A stretch of 17,330 bases of DNA from an uncultured Clostridium sp. (GCA_900544905.1 UQXF01000077.1:1-17330), one strand, 5' to 3'. Shown: positions 1 through 8,016, counted from the stretch's first letter. A program made the numbers and translations. The notes: a model not told the origin generated them from the sequence alone.

Positions 1-42
1 CGCGTAAGATCGTCGGCAGCGTCAGATGTGTATAAGAGACAG
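1..42 (+). other. Illumina Nextera adapter remnant (non-biological)
   Basis: Positions 10-42 match the Nextera read-1 transposase adapter, ending in the 19-base Tn5 mosaic end AGATGTGTATAAGAGACAG at 24-42. The eight bases before it (2-9, GCGTAAGA) match the i5 index I know as S517, and base 1 (c) fits the last base of the P5 primer. This is library-preparation sequence left on the contig, so genomic sequence starts at about base 43. It should be trimmed, and nothing should be inferred from the left junction. Confidence 0.95.
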
Positions 43-43
43 G

Positions 44-121
44 GAGATACCGCCGGAGCTTTACCAGGCGGTTGCAGAGGTGCTTGCATATGTATACCAG
101 CTGCACAATCAGGTCAGTTAA
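44..121 (+). CDS. flhB: FlhB, flagellar export switch protein, C-terminal fragment
   Basis: Reading in frame from base 44, right after the adapter, gives a 25-residue tail: EIPPELYQAVAEVLAYVYQL followed by HNQVS and TAA at 119-121. The IPxELYxAVAEVLAYVY pattern is typical of the extreme C-terminus of FlhB, the inner-membrane export-apparatus protein that switches substrate class from rod/hook to filament. The autocleavage NPTH site and membrane part lie upstream and are missing because the contig begins at an adapter junction. Its place immediately before flhA is the usual one. The identification rests on a short but characteristic segment plus context. The 108 bases between it and flhA hold a weak hairpin (120-125 with 133-138) and a lone TATAAT at 177-182 without a good -35. 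Confidence 0.85.
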   Translation, partial: EIPPELYQAVAEVLAYVYQLHNQVS

Positions 122-229
122 TCCGGTATAAACGGATTTTGTGAAATGCTGAAGATTTTGTTAGATATTACTATTTTATAATTTGTTTTGATATGATACG
201 ATAAAAAAGATAAGGAGGTGTGGATTCGT

Positions 230-2284
230 ATGAAAAAGGCAGATTTATTTGTTGGCTTGTATTTAATGGCAGCCGTTATCTTTTTCATATTTCCAATTCC
301 TTCCCTTCTTTTAGATATATTAATTACATTTAATATTATGATAGCTTTGGTAATTCTGTTTAATTGTCTGTATGCAGAGGATACCCTTGCAATGTCAAGC
401 TTTCCGACTATTTTGCTGTTTACGACAATCTTCAGAATTTCCCTGAATGTATCATCTACCCGTCTGATTCTGCAGACAGGTGAGCCCGGAGTGGTTGTAC
501 AGACCTTTGGTAATTTCGTTGGCGGTGGTAATCTGGTGATTGGAGCTATTATTTTTATCGTGCTGGTTATTGTGCAGATACTTGTAATTAATAAGGGTTC
601 TGAACGTGTATCTGAGGTAACGGCACGTTTTACATTGGACGCCATGCCTGGTAAACAGATGGCAATTGATGCGGATTTGAACACCGGGGCGATTACGGAT
701 AAGGAGGCCATGGAGCGGAGAGAGAAAATCCAGCAGGAGTCAGCTTTTTACGGTTCCATGGATGGTGCCACCAAGTATGTAAAAGGAGATGCGGCGGCTG
801 GTCTGATTATCACGGTCATCAACCTGGTGGGAGGTATCATAACCGGAGTTATGATGCAGGGACTTGACATTTCAGAGGCGTTGTCCCGGTATACAATTTT
901 GACAATTGGTGACGGTCTTGTATCCCAGATTCCTTCCATGCTGATTTCCCTGGCAACCGGTATTCTGGTTACCAAGGCGTCCAAGGCGGATAATATTGGC
1001 GGTATAATGATTGACCAGCTGTTCCACGTTCCGAAGGTTTTGTATATGGTGGGTGGTGCTCTTTGCTTTCTGGGTGTTTTCACTCCTCTTCGCAGTGAGG
1101 GCAGAATCCTGGTTTATCTGGCAATGGGACTTGGAATGATTGTTCTTGGCAGGTTTATTGCCCATACAGAGGAGGTTGCGGCAATTGAGGACGAGGTGCA
1201 GGAGGAAGAGGTTCAGGCAGACGAGATTCGCAGACATGAGAATGTGAATGCACTTTTACAGGTGGACCCGATTGAGCTGGAATTTGGTTATGGCATTATC
1301 CCTCTTGCGGATGTGAACCAAGGCGGCGATTTGCTGGACCGTGTAGTAATGATAAGGCGTCAGATTGCGCTGGAGCTGGGTGCGGTTGTACCAATTATTC
1401 GTTTGCGTGATAATATACAGCTGAATCCGAACCAGTACATTATTAAAATAAAGGGTATACAGATTAGCGAAGGAGAGATTTTATTTGACCATTATATGGC
1501 AATGAATCCGGGATATGTGGAAGAGGAGATTACAGGTATTCCGACCTTTGAGCCATCCTTTCATCTTCCAGCCATCTGGATTACAGAGGCACAGAGGGAG
1601 AGAGCGGAGTCAATGGGATATACGGTTGTGGACCCACCGTCCATCATAGCCACGCATTTGACAGAGATTATCAAGGCGCATCTGGATGAGCTGTTAACCA
1701 GACAGGATGTACAGAACCTGATTAATAATGTGAAGGAAAATAATGCAACACTGGTGGACGAGCTGGTGCCGAAGCTGCTTGGGGTTGGTGAAATCCAGAA
1801 GGTATTGCAGAATCTTCTCTCAGAGGGGATTTCCATCCGGGATTTGGTTACAATTTTTGAGACACTGGCAGATTACGCTCCTACAACAAGGGATACGGAT
1901 GTGCTGACGGAATATGTCAGACAGCGGCTGAAGCGTGCCATTTCCAATACATATTTCTCAGATGGGGAAATGACAACCGTTGTTACCTTAGACCCGAAGA
2001 TAGAACAGGATATTATGAATTCGATTAAGCAGACTGAGCAGGGTGCGTATATTACATTGGACCCTGCTGTCACGAAGAAGATATTAAATTCTGTGGAAAC
2101 GGAGATAAAGAAGCTGGAGAGTCAGGGCAAGGCGCCGATTATTATAACTTCTCCAATTGTGAGAATGTATTTTAAGAAGCTGACAAAGGATTATTTTAAA
2201 GATTTAATTGTGATATCATATAATGAAATTGAATCAGATGTGGAATTACAATCTATTGGGGTGGTGACTATTAATGATAATTAA
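230..2284 (+). CDS. flhA: FlhA, flagellar biosynthesis export-gate protein
   Basis: FlhA is the large inner-membrane component of the flagellar type III export gate. Its cytoplasmic domain forms a nonameric ring that docks chaperone-substrate complexes. The product is 684 aa, close to the usual length. Hydrophobic segments fill about residues 6-46, 57-80 and 100-121, with more between about 190 and 310. The FHIPEP-family signature lies at about 130-195 (TARFTLDAMPGKQMAIDADL, then NTGAI and the MDGATKYVKGD stretch). The soluble C-terminal export domain follows from about 330. I chose ATG 230 because the ribosome binding site AAGGAGG (212-218) sits about 11 bases upstream. The in-frame GTG at 218 overlaps that site and would add four residues. 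The gene overlaps flhF by 11 bases, which suggests translational coupling. Confidence 0.97.
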   Translation: MKKADLFVGLYLMAAVIFFIFPIPSLLLDILITFNIMIALVILFNCLYAEDTLAMSSFPTILLFTTIFRISLNVSSTRLILQTGEPGVVVQTFGNFVGGGNLVIGAIIFIVLVIVQILVINKGSERVSEVTARFTLDAMPGKQMAIDADLNTGAITDKEAMERREKIQQESAFYGSMDGATKYVKGDAAAGLIITVINLVGGIITGVMMQGLDISEALSRYTILTIGDGLVSQIPSMLISLATGILVTKASKADNIGGIMIDQLFHVPKVLYMVGGALCFLGVFTPLRSEGRILVYLAMGLGMIVLGRFIAHTEEVAAIEDEVQEEEVQADEIRRHENVNALLQVDPIELEFGYGIIPLADVNQGGDLLDRVVMIRRQIALELGAVVPIIRLRDNIQLNPNQYIIKIKGIQISEGEILFDHYMAMNPGYVEEEITGIPTFEPSFHLPAIWITEAQRERAESMGYTVVDPPSIIATHLTEIIKAHLDELLTRQDVQNLINNVKENNATLVDELVPKLLGVGEIQKVLQNLLSEGISIRDLVTIFETLADYAPTTRDTDVLTEYVRQRLKRAISNTYFSDGEMTTVVTLDPKIEQDIMNSIKQTEQGAYITLDPAVTKKILNSVETEIKKLESQGKAPIIITSPIVRMYFKKLTKDYFKDLIVISYNEIESDVELQSIGVVTINDN

Positions 2285-3581
2285 AAAATTTCAGGCGAAC
2301 ACGGAGACAGAGGCAATTATGCTTGCAAAGGAGGACCTTGGCAAGGATGCCATTGTCATGAATATTAAGACAATTAAACCAAAGGGAATGTTTAAGATTT
2401 TCCGGAAAACCAAGGTGGAAGTGACGGCTGCTGTGGATGAGGGAAACAGCCAGGAGCAGCGGCAGGAGAAGAAGCAGGAGAGCAGGGTAACTTCACAGTT
2501 TAATGCCCAGATTGATGAGAAGCTTCATCCTGAAATGAAAAAAGAGTCAGAGGAATCCAAAGAGGCAAAGGAATTAGAGGAAAAATTAAACAGTCTGGCG
2601 ATGCTGTTGGAGCAGCAGATTGAAAACCAGAAAAAGGAAAACCAGAAATCAGCCGGGAATAAAACGGCAAGAGATGCCTCTGATTCCGGTAAAGAAGCAG
2701 GGGATAAGGAACAGGAGAAAAAGGCAGAGTCTTCAAAGCAGGAGGAGATATCCGAAAAGGACAGCCTGAAAAACAAGTCCATTGATTTGATTATCGAACA
2801 GCTCACCGGCAATGAAGTGTCTTACACTTATGCGAAGCAGATTATGGACGAAATTACCGGCTCCGGCAATATCCGTACACTGGAGGATATGCTGTCCATG
2901 GTATATCAGAAAATAATATTAAAAATCGGGGAAATGAAGCCGATATCCTTTAGTGAGGATGATAAAAAGCCAAAGGTAATCTTTTTTGTAGGTCCCACCG
3001 GCGTGGGGAAGACCACCACAATTGCAAAGCTTTCCTCTAAGCTGCTGCTGGAAGAGAAAAAGAAGATTGTTATCTTTACCTCCGATACCTACCGGATTGC
3101 GGCAGTGGAGCAGATTAAGACCTATGCCAATATTTTATCAATCCCGGTAGAGGTAGTCTATGAGAAAAAGGATTTGGATACGCTTCTGTCAAAGTATAAG
3201 GACTACGATTATTTGTTGATGGACACCGCAGGACGTTCCCATAAGAACAAGGAACAGGTGGATGACCTGAAGAATCTGTTTGATGCCTTTTCGGAATACA
3301 GCATGATGACCTATCTTGTCTTAAGTGCGACAACGAAATACAAGGATTTGAAGAAGATTACAGCTTTATATGAAGATATAACGGATTATAATTTGATTTT
3401 TACAAAATTGGATGAAACGGATGCAATTGGCAACATTCTGAATATCAAGCTGGACACAGGAAGACCGTTATCCTATGTTTCCTATGGACAGAATGTACCG
3501 GATGATATAGAGGTTATGAATCCGCAAATCATCGCCAAGCAGGTTTTAGGAGGTGGAGACGGCTATGGACCAGGCAGATAA
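2274..3581 (+). CDS. flhF: FlhF, SRP-type GTPase controlling flagellar placement
   Basis: FlhF is the third member of the SRP GTPase group (with Ffh and FtsY). It acts at the membrane to set where flagella form and is switched by FlhG. The 435-aa product shows a basic N-terminal part (about 1-52), a highly charged Glu/Lys/Gln-rich linker (about 55-165, probably disordered or coiled), an N-domain-like helical region (about 167-225) and the G domain. G-domain motifs are the P-loop GPTGVGKTTT (240-249), DTYRIAA (271-277), DTAGR (317-321) and TKLD (377-380). ATG 2274 lies inside the end of flhA. Its coding region overlaps flhG by 17 bases. The flhA-flhF-flhG order is the standard Gram-positive flagellar arrangement. 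Confidence 0.96.
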   Translation: MIIKKFQANTETEAIMLAKEDLGKDAIVMNIKTIKPKGMFKIFRKTKVEVTAAVDEGNSQEQRQEKKQESRVTSQFNAQIDEKLHPEMKKESEESKEAKELEEKLNSLAMLLEQQIENQKKENQKSAGNKTARDASDSGKEAGDKEQEKKAESSKQEEISEKDSLKNKSIDLIIEQLTGNEVSYTYAKQIMDEITGSGNIRTLEDMLSMVYQKIILKIGEMKPISFSEDDKKPKVIFFVGPTGVGKTTTIAKLSSKLLLEEKKKIVIFTSDTYRIAAVEQIKTYANILSIPVEVVYEKKDLDTLLSKYKDYDYLLMDTAGRSHKNKEQVDDLKNLFDAFSEYSMMTYLVLSATTKYKDLKKITALYEDITDYNLIFTKLDETDAIGNILNIKLDTGRPLSYVSYGQNVPDDIEVMNPQIIAKQVLGGGDGYGPGR

Positions 3582-4446
3582 ATTACGTGAAAAAGTGGAA
3601 ATGTTGAATGACCGTGTTCCGTCCTCCAGGGTAATTACAGTTACCAGTGGAAAGGGTGGTGTTGGAAAAACCAGTATTTCTGTTAATTTAGCACTGCAGC
3701 TTAAGGAACAGGGAAAAAATGTGGTGATTCTGGATGCTGATTTTGGACTGGCAAATGTAGAGGTAATGCTGGGAATCCGTCCGCAATATAACCTGGTAGA
3801 TTTAATTTATAACAACAAAACCATCGAGGAGATAATAACAGAGGGTCCCATGGGAATCGGCTTTATTTCCGGCGGCTCCGGCGTGCAGGATTTGGTAAAC
3901 CTGGATAAGGAGCGGATTAAGAAGCTGATTGCCAAGCTGGTGAAGCTGGACAGCCTCTATGATGTGATAATCATCGATACCGGAGCTGGGATAGCAGACT
4001 CTGTCATTGAATTTGTGCTGAGCTCTCCGGAGGTTTTACTGGTTGTGACACCGGAACCCACATCCATTACGGATGCCTATTCCCTGCTGAAGGCGGTAAA
4101 CCGGAAAAAGGATTTTAAACGGGAACAGAAATCCATCAAGGTGATTGCCAACAGGGTAGAGAATGAAGAAGAGGGGCAGGAAATATACAATAAAATCAGC
4201 ATTGTTGTTTCTAAATTTTTGAATATACAGCTGGAATATATCGGATATATCCCGCTGGACAAAAAGATTTCCAATGCAGTGATTGAGCAAAAACCGGTTT
4301 CCTTAAGTGCGCCCAACAGTGAAGCGGCAATTCACATCCGGGGAATATGCAATAAGCTGCTGGATGTTCCGGAGGAAGAGGAATCGAAAATGGGGATTGC
4401 AAAGGTACTGCTTAACTTTATCAAATCAAAAAAGAATAACAGGTAG
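3565..4446 (+). CDS. flhG: FlhG (YlxH/MinD-like) ATPase controlling flagellar number
   Basis: FlhG is a MinD/ParA-family ATPase that stimulates FlhF GTP hydrolysis and limits flagellar number and pattern. The 293-aa product carries the deviant Walker A motif GKGGVGKTS (29-37), the switch-like segment VILDADFGLANVEVMLG (about 57-73) and IIIDTGAGI in the Walker B region. It ends in a Lys-rich tail compatible with a membrane-targeting helix. The start at ATG 3565 is supported because it gives the N-terminal DQAxxLR motif (residues 2-8, DQADKLR), known as the FlhG segment that activates FlhF. An in-frame GTG at 3553 would add four residues and overlaps the GGAGGTGG ribosome binding site. The gene overlaps flhF by 17 bases and ends 6 bases before the PilZ gene. 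Confidence 0.95.
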   Translation: MDQADKLREKVEMLNDRVPSSRVITVTSGKGGVGKTSISVNLALQLKEQGKNVVILDADFGLANVEVMLGIRPQYNLVDLIYNNKTIEEIITEGPMGIGFISGGSGVQDLVNLDKERIKKLIAKLVKLDSLYDVIIIDTGAGIADSVIEFVLSSPEVLLVVTPEPTSITDAYSLLKAVNRKKDFKREQKSIKVIANRVENEEEGQEIYNKISIVVSKFLNIQLEYIGYIPLDKKISNAVIEQKPVSLSAPNSEAAIHIRGICNKLLDVPEEEESKMGIAKVLLNFIKSKKNNR

Positions 4447-4452
4447 GGGAGT

Positions 4453-5187
4453 ATGGATAATAGGATTGAGATTGGGGACAAACTGGATTTAGAAAAAATT
4501 GAGACGCGTCTTTCGGTGTATCCGGGCAGGGGGACGGATGTTTATGTCAGCCAGGTGCTGGATGAAGGGCAGGAGCCGGATTGCATTTTTGTCGCAATGC
4601 CGATAAAAGAGGGAAAGGTAATTCCTTTGAGCGTGGGACATGGATTTTATGCGACCTTTTACACAAAATCAGGACTGCTGCGCTGTGAAGTGGAGGTTAT
4701 GGGCCGCTATAAAAAGGATTCCCTGCTGTTGTTGGAAATTCAACAGAAAACTGGTTTAGAGAAGGTTCAAAGGAGAGAGTTTTTCCGTTTCGAGTGCCGG
4801 ATGCCCATCGAATACCGGGTATTGGGACAGGAAGAGCGGGAAATGCTGGAAAACGGCAATGCATATAATGCAGATGAATGGCAATTAGACTGGAAAAAAG
4901 CGGTAATGCTGGATTTGAGCGGAGGAGGGATTCATTATGTGTCCGGCTTCCTCACAGAAAAGGACGCTATGGTTCAGGTACGGTTTGGCATTACCATAGA
5001 GGATAAGACAGAAATGGTGTATGCCTATGCCTGGGTGCTGCGTTCCTTCCGGAACCAGAACAACAATACTATATATGACCATCATATCAAGTTCTGGCGC
5101 ATGGACCAGGGACTTCGGGAGAAAATCATACGGTTTATTTTTCATGAACAGAGAAAGAACCGTTCCAGACAGCTGGGAATGGAGTAG
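4453..5187 (+). CDS. PilZ-domain c-di-GMP receptor, YcgR/YpfA-like flagellar brake
   Basis: The 244-aa protein has a two-domain layout like YcgR of E. coli and YpfA/DgrA of Bacillus: an N-terminal PilZN-like beta domain (about 5-103) and a C-terminal PilZ domain (about 106-235). The c-di-GMP-binding signature is present as RxxxR at 108-112 (REFFR, preceded by Arg107) and DxSxxG at 154-159 (DLSGGG). By family knowledge, c-di-GMP-bound proteins of this type slow or stop the flagellar motor or stator. It sits 6 bases after flhG and is the last gene before a terminator, so it probably belongs to the flhA-F-G transcript. The ribosome binding site (AGGGG at 4445-4449) is close to ATG 4453. The motor interaction is inferred from family and context. 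Confidence 0.9.
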   Translation: MDNRIEIGDKLDLEKIETRLSVYPGRGTDVYVSQVLDEGQEPDCIFVAMPIKEGKVIPLSVGHGFYATFYTKSGLLRCEVEVMGRYKKDSLLLLEIQQKTGLEKVQRREFFRFECRMPIEYRVLGQEEREMLENGNAYNADEWQLDWKKAVMLDLSGGGIHYVSGFLTEKDAMVQVRFGITIEDKTEMVYAYAWVLRSFRNQNNNTIYDHHIKFWRMDQGLREKIIRFIFHEQRKNRSRQLGME

Positions 5188-5207
5188 AAGTATTATATTA
5201 CATTTAA

Positions 5208-5236
5208 GAAAGTGTGATATAATACTTTCTTTTTTT
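5208..5236 (+). terminator. Rho-independent terminator after the flh/pilZ operon
   Basis: GAAAGTGT (5208-5215) pairs with ATACTTTC (5222-5229), giving eight pairs with one G-U and a six-base loop, followed by seven T (5230-5236). It starts about 20 bases after the PilZ stop. The stem is AT-rich and only moderately stable, so read-through into the che genes is possible. Loop and 3' arm also contain an extended -10-like TGATATAAT. Confidence 0.75.
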
Positions 5237-5275
5237 GTAAAAATGTTATTATACACTTATGTGTAGATGTGGCTT

Positions 5276-5284
5276 TGGTATAAT
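5276..5284 (+). promoter_or_regulatory. Extended -10 promoter upstream of cheB
   Basis: TGG-TATAAT at 5276-5284 is a perfect -10 hexamer with an extended -10 TG, 64 bases before the cheB start. The -35 region at 17-base spacing (5256-5261, CTTATG) is poor, so it would rely on the extended -10. It lies downstream of the terminator, as expected for a new transcript covering cheB onward. Confidence 0.5.
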
Positions 5285-5293
5285 GTGTGTATA

Positions 5294-5320
5294 TGAATGG
5301 TGCTTTAATGCAGCCGATTT
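5294..5320 (+). promoter_or_regulatory. Candidate sigma-28 (FliA/SigD) promoter upstream of cheB
   Basis: TGAA (5294-5297), a 15-base spacer and GCCGATTT (5313-5320) resemble the SigD/FliA consensus TAAA-N15-GCCGATAT, with the GCCGAT core intact. It lies 27 bases upstream of the cheB start. The gene for this sigma factor is in the downstream gene run (9905-10669), so positive autoregulation is plausible. This is motif matching only. Confidence 0.45.
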
Positions 5321-5347
5321 ATGATACAAAGTTGACGGAGTGAAGAT

Positions 5348-5944
5348 ATGGCAGCAAACAGTAGGAACAAACTTGTCATTATAGCCTGTTCTACAGGCGG
5401 TCCCAAGGCATTACACACACTGGTTCCCACTCTTGACAGGAAGCTGGACGCGCCGGTTGTAATCGTACAGCATATGCCCAAGGGGTTTACCAATTCCCTG
5501 GCAGAACGTCTGGATGATGTCAGTGAGATTTCAGTCAGTGAGGCAGTGGATGGTGAGGTTCTCAAGAAAGGACATGTGTATCTTGCGAGAGGCGGAATCC
5601 ATCTACAGCTGAAAAAGGATTCCGGCGGGAAAATCATTTTTTCTGAATATGACGCCGAGCCGGTGAATGGATTAAAGCCCTGTGCGAATATCACGTTTGC
5701 AAGTGCGGCTTGCCTGCCGCTGGATTCGGTTATCTGTGTGGTGCTTACCGGCATGGGTGCAGACGGCTATGAGGGGATAAAGAGCCTGAAAGCCAGACAG
5801 CCTGTGTATACGATTGCACAAAGCAGGGAATCCTGTGTTGTTTATGGCATGCCGAAGGTCATTGTGGAAAAGGGCATGGCAGATATTGTATTACCATTAG
5901 AAGAGATTGGCAAAGAAATAATTAAAAAGGTGGGGGTGTTTTAA
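5348..5944 (+). CDS. cheB: CheB-type glutamate methylesterase domain without receiver domain
   Basis: This 198-aa protein is the catalytic domain of CheB, which removes methyl groups from (and deamidates) chemoreceptor glutamates during adaptation. The Ser-His-Asp triad is visible: Ser15 in ACSTGGPKAL, His42 in VQHMPKGF and Asp139 in LTGMGADGYEG. Usual CheB is about 350 aa, with an N-terminal response-regulator domain phosphorylated by CheA that relieves autoinhibition. Here the protein begins directly at the methylesterase fold, and the 160 bases upstream are a terminator and promoters, so the receiver domain is truly absent from this locus. ATG 5348 has a GGAG ribosome binding site (5338-5341). 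CheA follows after one base. How its activity is regulated cannot be read from the sequence. Confidence 0.92.
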   Translation: MAANSRNKLVIIACSTGGPKALHTLVPTLDRKLDAPVVIVQHMPKGFTNSLAERLDDVSEISVSEAVDGEVLKKGHVYLARGGIHLQLKKDSGGKIIFSEYDAEPVNGLKPCANITFASAACLPLDSVICVVLTGMGADGYEGIKSLKARQPVYTIAQSRESCVVYGMPKVIVEKGMADIVLPLEEIGKEIIKKVGVF

Positions 5945-5945
5945 C

Positions 5946-8003
5946 ATGGATTTAAGTCAATATCTTGAGATTTTTATTGATGAAACAAAGGAACATTTAC
6001 AGACTCTGAATGACCAGGTTTTAGTACTGGAAGCGGAACCGGATAATATTGATACGGTGAACGAGATTTTCCGGGCAGCCCATTCCCTGAAGGGTATGGC
6101 AGGAACAATGGGATTTAAGCGTATGCAGCGGCTGACCCATGACATGGAAAATGTCTTTTCTGAAATCCGGAACGGAAAAATGAGTGTAACACCTGATTTG
6201 GTGGATGTTGTATTTAAATGCCTGGATGCCATTGAGGAATATTTAGGCTGTATCGTGGAAACCTCTGACGAGGGAGAAAATGATAACGAAGAGATTATAA
6301 GTATGCTGAATGCCTGCTTAGAATCCGAAGGAGAACAGCCGGAACCGCCTGCAAAGGAAGCGGAAGCCAAACAGGAAGCAGCAGCTGCTGACAATGAGGA
6401 CAAGCGCAAATTTTTACATATCAGCATTGCGGATTTTGAAAAAAATGCAATTCAGGAAGCCAAGGCGCAGAACAAGAATGTATTTGGCGTTACCGTGTAT
6501 ATTGATGAGAGCTGTATTTTGAAGGCAGCCCGTGCATTTCTTGTGTTTAAGGGCTTAGAGAGTGTTGGTGAGGTAATTAAATCTGTGCCGGTGGTACAGG
6601 ACATCGAGGATGAAAAGTTTGACTTTGATTTCTCTATGCTGGTTATTTCTGACAAATCTCTGGAAGAGGTGAAAAAGGTAATTGCCAATGTGTCAGAGAT
6701 TAAGGACGTGGTAATAGAAGATTTTGAGATTCCTGGAGATGCGGAGGTAGTAAGTTCCGTACAGGCAAAAGAGGAAAAAGGTCCGGAAAAGAAGGAAGAG
6801 ACTAAGAAAAAGACGTCGCCTGCCAAGACCGGCAGCAAGCCGGTGGCAAACCGCTCTGTGCGTGTGGATATTGAGAAACTGGATGTTCTGATGAATCTGG
6901 TAAGCGAGCTTATCATCGCCAAGAACGGACTTGTCTCTGTCAGCAACCAGGAGGACGGTAAAACCTCCATGCAGAGCTTTAACGAGCAGATTGAATACCT
7001 GGAAAGAATCACCACGAACCTTCATGAGTCTGTTATGAAGGTCCGCATGGTACCGATTGAGAGTGTTGTGAACCGGTTCCCTCGTATGATTCGGGATTTG
7101 TCCAAAAAGCTTGGCAAAGAGATGGAGCTGATTATGACCGGTGAGGATACAGAGCTTGACCGGACGGTTATTGATGAAATCGGAGACCCGTTAATGCATA
7201 TGCTGAGAAATTCCGCAGACCATGGTCTGGAATCCACCATAGACCGTTTGAAGCTGGGTAAGCCGCAGGTGGGAACCATTCAGCTGAACGCATACCAGGA
7301 TGGCAACAATGTTACTATTGAGGTTATTGATGACGGTGCCGGAATTGATGTGGAGAAGGTAAAGGCTTCTGCCGTTAAGAAGGGGCATATTACAGAAGAG
7401 CAGGCGGAAATGCTGTCGGAAAAGGAAGCCATAGATTTACTGTTTAGACCGGCATTTTCTACGGCGGAGAAAATCTCAGACGTATCCGGACGTGGTGTAG
7501 GACTGGATGTGGTGAAGAACAAGATTGAAGGTCTCGGCGGAGATGTGGAAGTATCCACAAAGCTTGGAGAGGGGACAAAATTTACAGTCCGTCTGCCATT
7601 AACCCTTGCCATTATTCAGGCGCTTATGGTTGAAGTCCGTGATGAGAAATATGCGATTCCGCTGAATTCCATTGTAACCATTGAAGACGTTATGGTAAGT
7701 GACATCAAGTATGTACAGCAGAAGGAGGTAATTAACTTAAGAGGAACCGTTATTCCTCTTGTGCGTCTGGATGAGGTACTGGATTGTCCGCCAAGAGAGG
7801 AAGAGCCGGAAAATCTTGTTGTGGTTATTGTCAAGAAGGGCGATAAGCAGACCGGTCTTGTGATTGATAATTTACTGGGTCAGCAGGAAATTGTTATTAA
7901 GCCGCTTGGCAAATATATTAATATTCATAAGATGATTAGCGGAGCAACTATTTTAGGTGATGGTGAAGTTGCACTGATTATTGACTCAAATTCGTTAGTA
8001 TAA
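5946..8003 (+). CDS. cheA: CheA, chemotaxis sensor histidine kinase
   Basis: CheA is the central kinase that reads receptor state through CheW and phosphorylates CheY. The 685-aa product has all five domains. P1 (Hpt, about 1-110) carries the phospho-accepting His46 in AAHSLKG. P2, which binds the response regulator, spans about 157-263. A Lys/Glu-rich linker at 273-302 leads to the P3 dimerisation helices (about 303-372, starting SVRVDIEKLDVLMNLVSELI). The P4 kinase domain has the N box HMLRNSADHGLE (418-429), DDGAGID (462-468), FRPAFSTAE (500-508) and GRGVGLD (515-521). P5 is CheW-like (about 555-685). Length and motifs are complete, with no sign of damage. It starts one base after the cheB stop and is preceded by a GGGGG-rich ribosome binding site. 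Confidence 0.98.
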   Translation: MDLSQYLEIFIDETKEHLQTLNDQVLVLEAEPDNIDTVNEIFRAAHSLKGMAGTMGFKRMQRLTHDMENVFSEIRNGKMSVTPDLVDVVFKCLDAIEEYLGCIVETSDEGENDNEEIISMLNACLESEGEQPEPPAKEAEAKQEAAAADNEDKRKFLHISIADFEKNAIQEAKAQNKNVFGVTVYIDESCILKAARAFLVFKGLESVGEVIKSVPVVQDIEDEKFDFDFSMLVISDKSLEEVKKVIANVSEIKDVVIEDFEIPGDAEVVSSVQAKEEKGPEKKEETKKKTSPAKTGSKPVANRSVRVDIEKLDVLMNLVSELIIAKNGLVSVSNQEDGKTSMQSFNEQIEYLERITTNLHESVMKVRMVPIESVVNRFPRMIRDLSKKLGKEMELIMTGEDTELDRTVIDEIGDPLMHMLRNSADHGLESTIDRLKLGKPQVGTIQLNAYQDGNNVTIEVIDDGAGIDVEKVKASAVKKGHITEEQAEMLSEKEAIDLLFRPAFSTAEKISDVSGRGVGLDVVKNKIEGLGGDVEVSTKLGEGTKFTVRLPLTLAIIQALMVEVRDEKYAIPLNSIVTIEDVMVSDIKYVQQKEVINLRGTVIPLVRLDEVLDCPPREEEPENLVVVIVKKGDKQTGLVIDNLLGQQEIVIKPLGKYINIHKMISGATILGDGEVALIIDSNSLV

Positions 8004-8016
8004 AGGGGGAGCTATC

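Noticed and set aside
24..42. Tn5 mosaic end as evidence of a natural transposon
   Set aside because: It is contiguous with the rest of the Nextera adapter and an i5 index, so it is library sequence.
177..182. TATAAT between flhB and flhA as a promoter
   Set aside because: No acceptable -35 at 16-18 bases (17-base position reads GATTTT) and no extended -10 TG. The genes are normally one operon. The weak hairpin at 120-138 is also too short to call a terminator.
118..711. Long open frame of 197 codons on the minus strand over the start of flhA
   Set aside because: It lies antisense to the clear FlhA coding region, has no recognisable protein pattern or ribosome binding site, and is best explained as a codon shadow. 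The same applies to antisense frames inside cheA, flhF, fapA and tsf.
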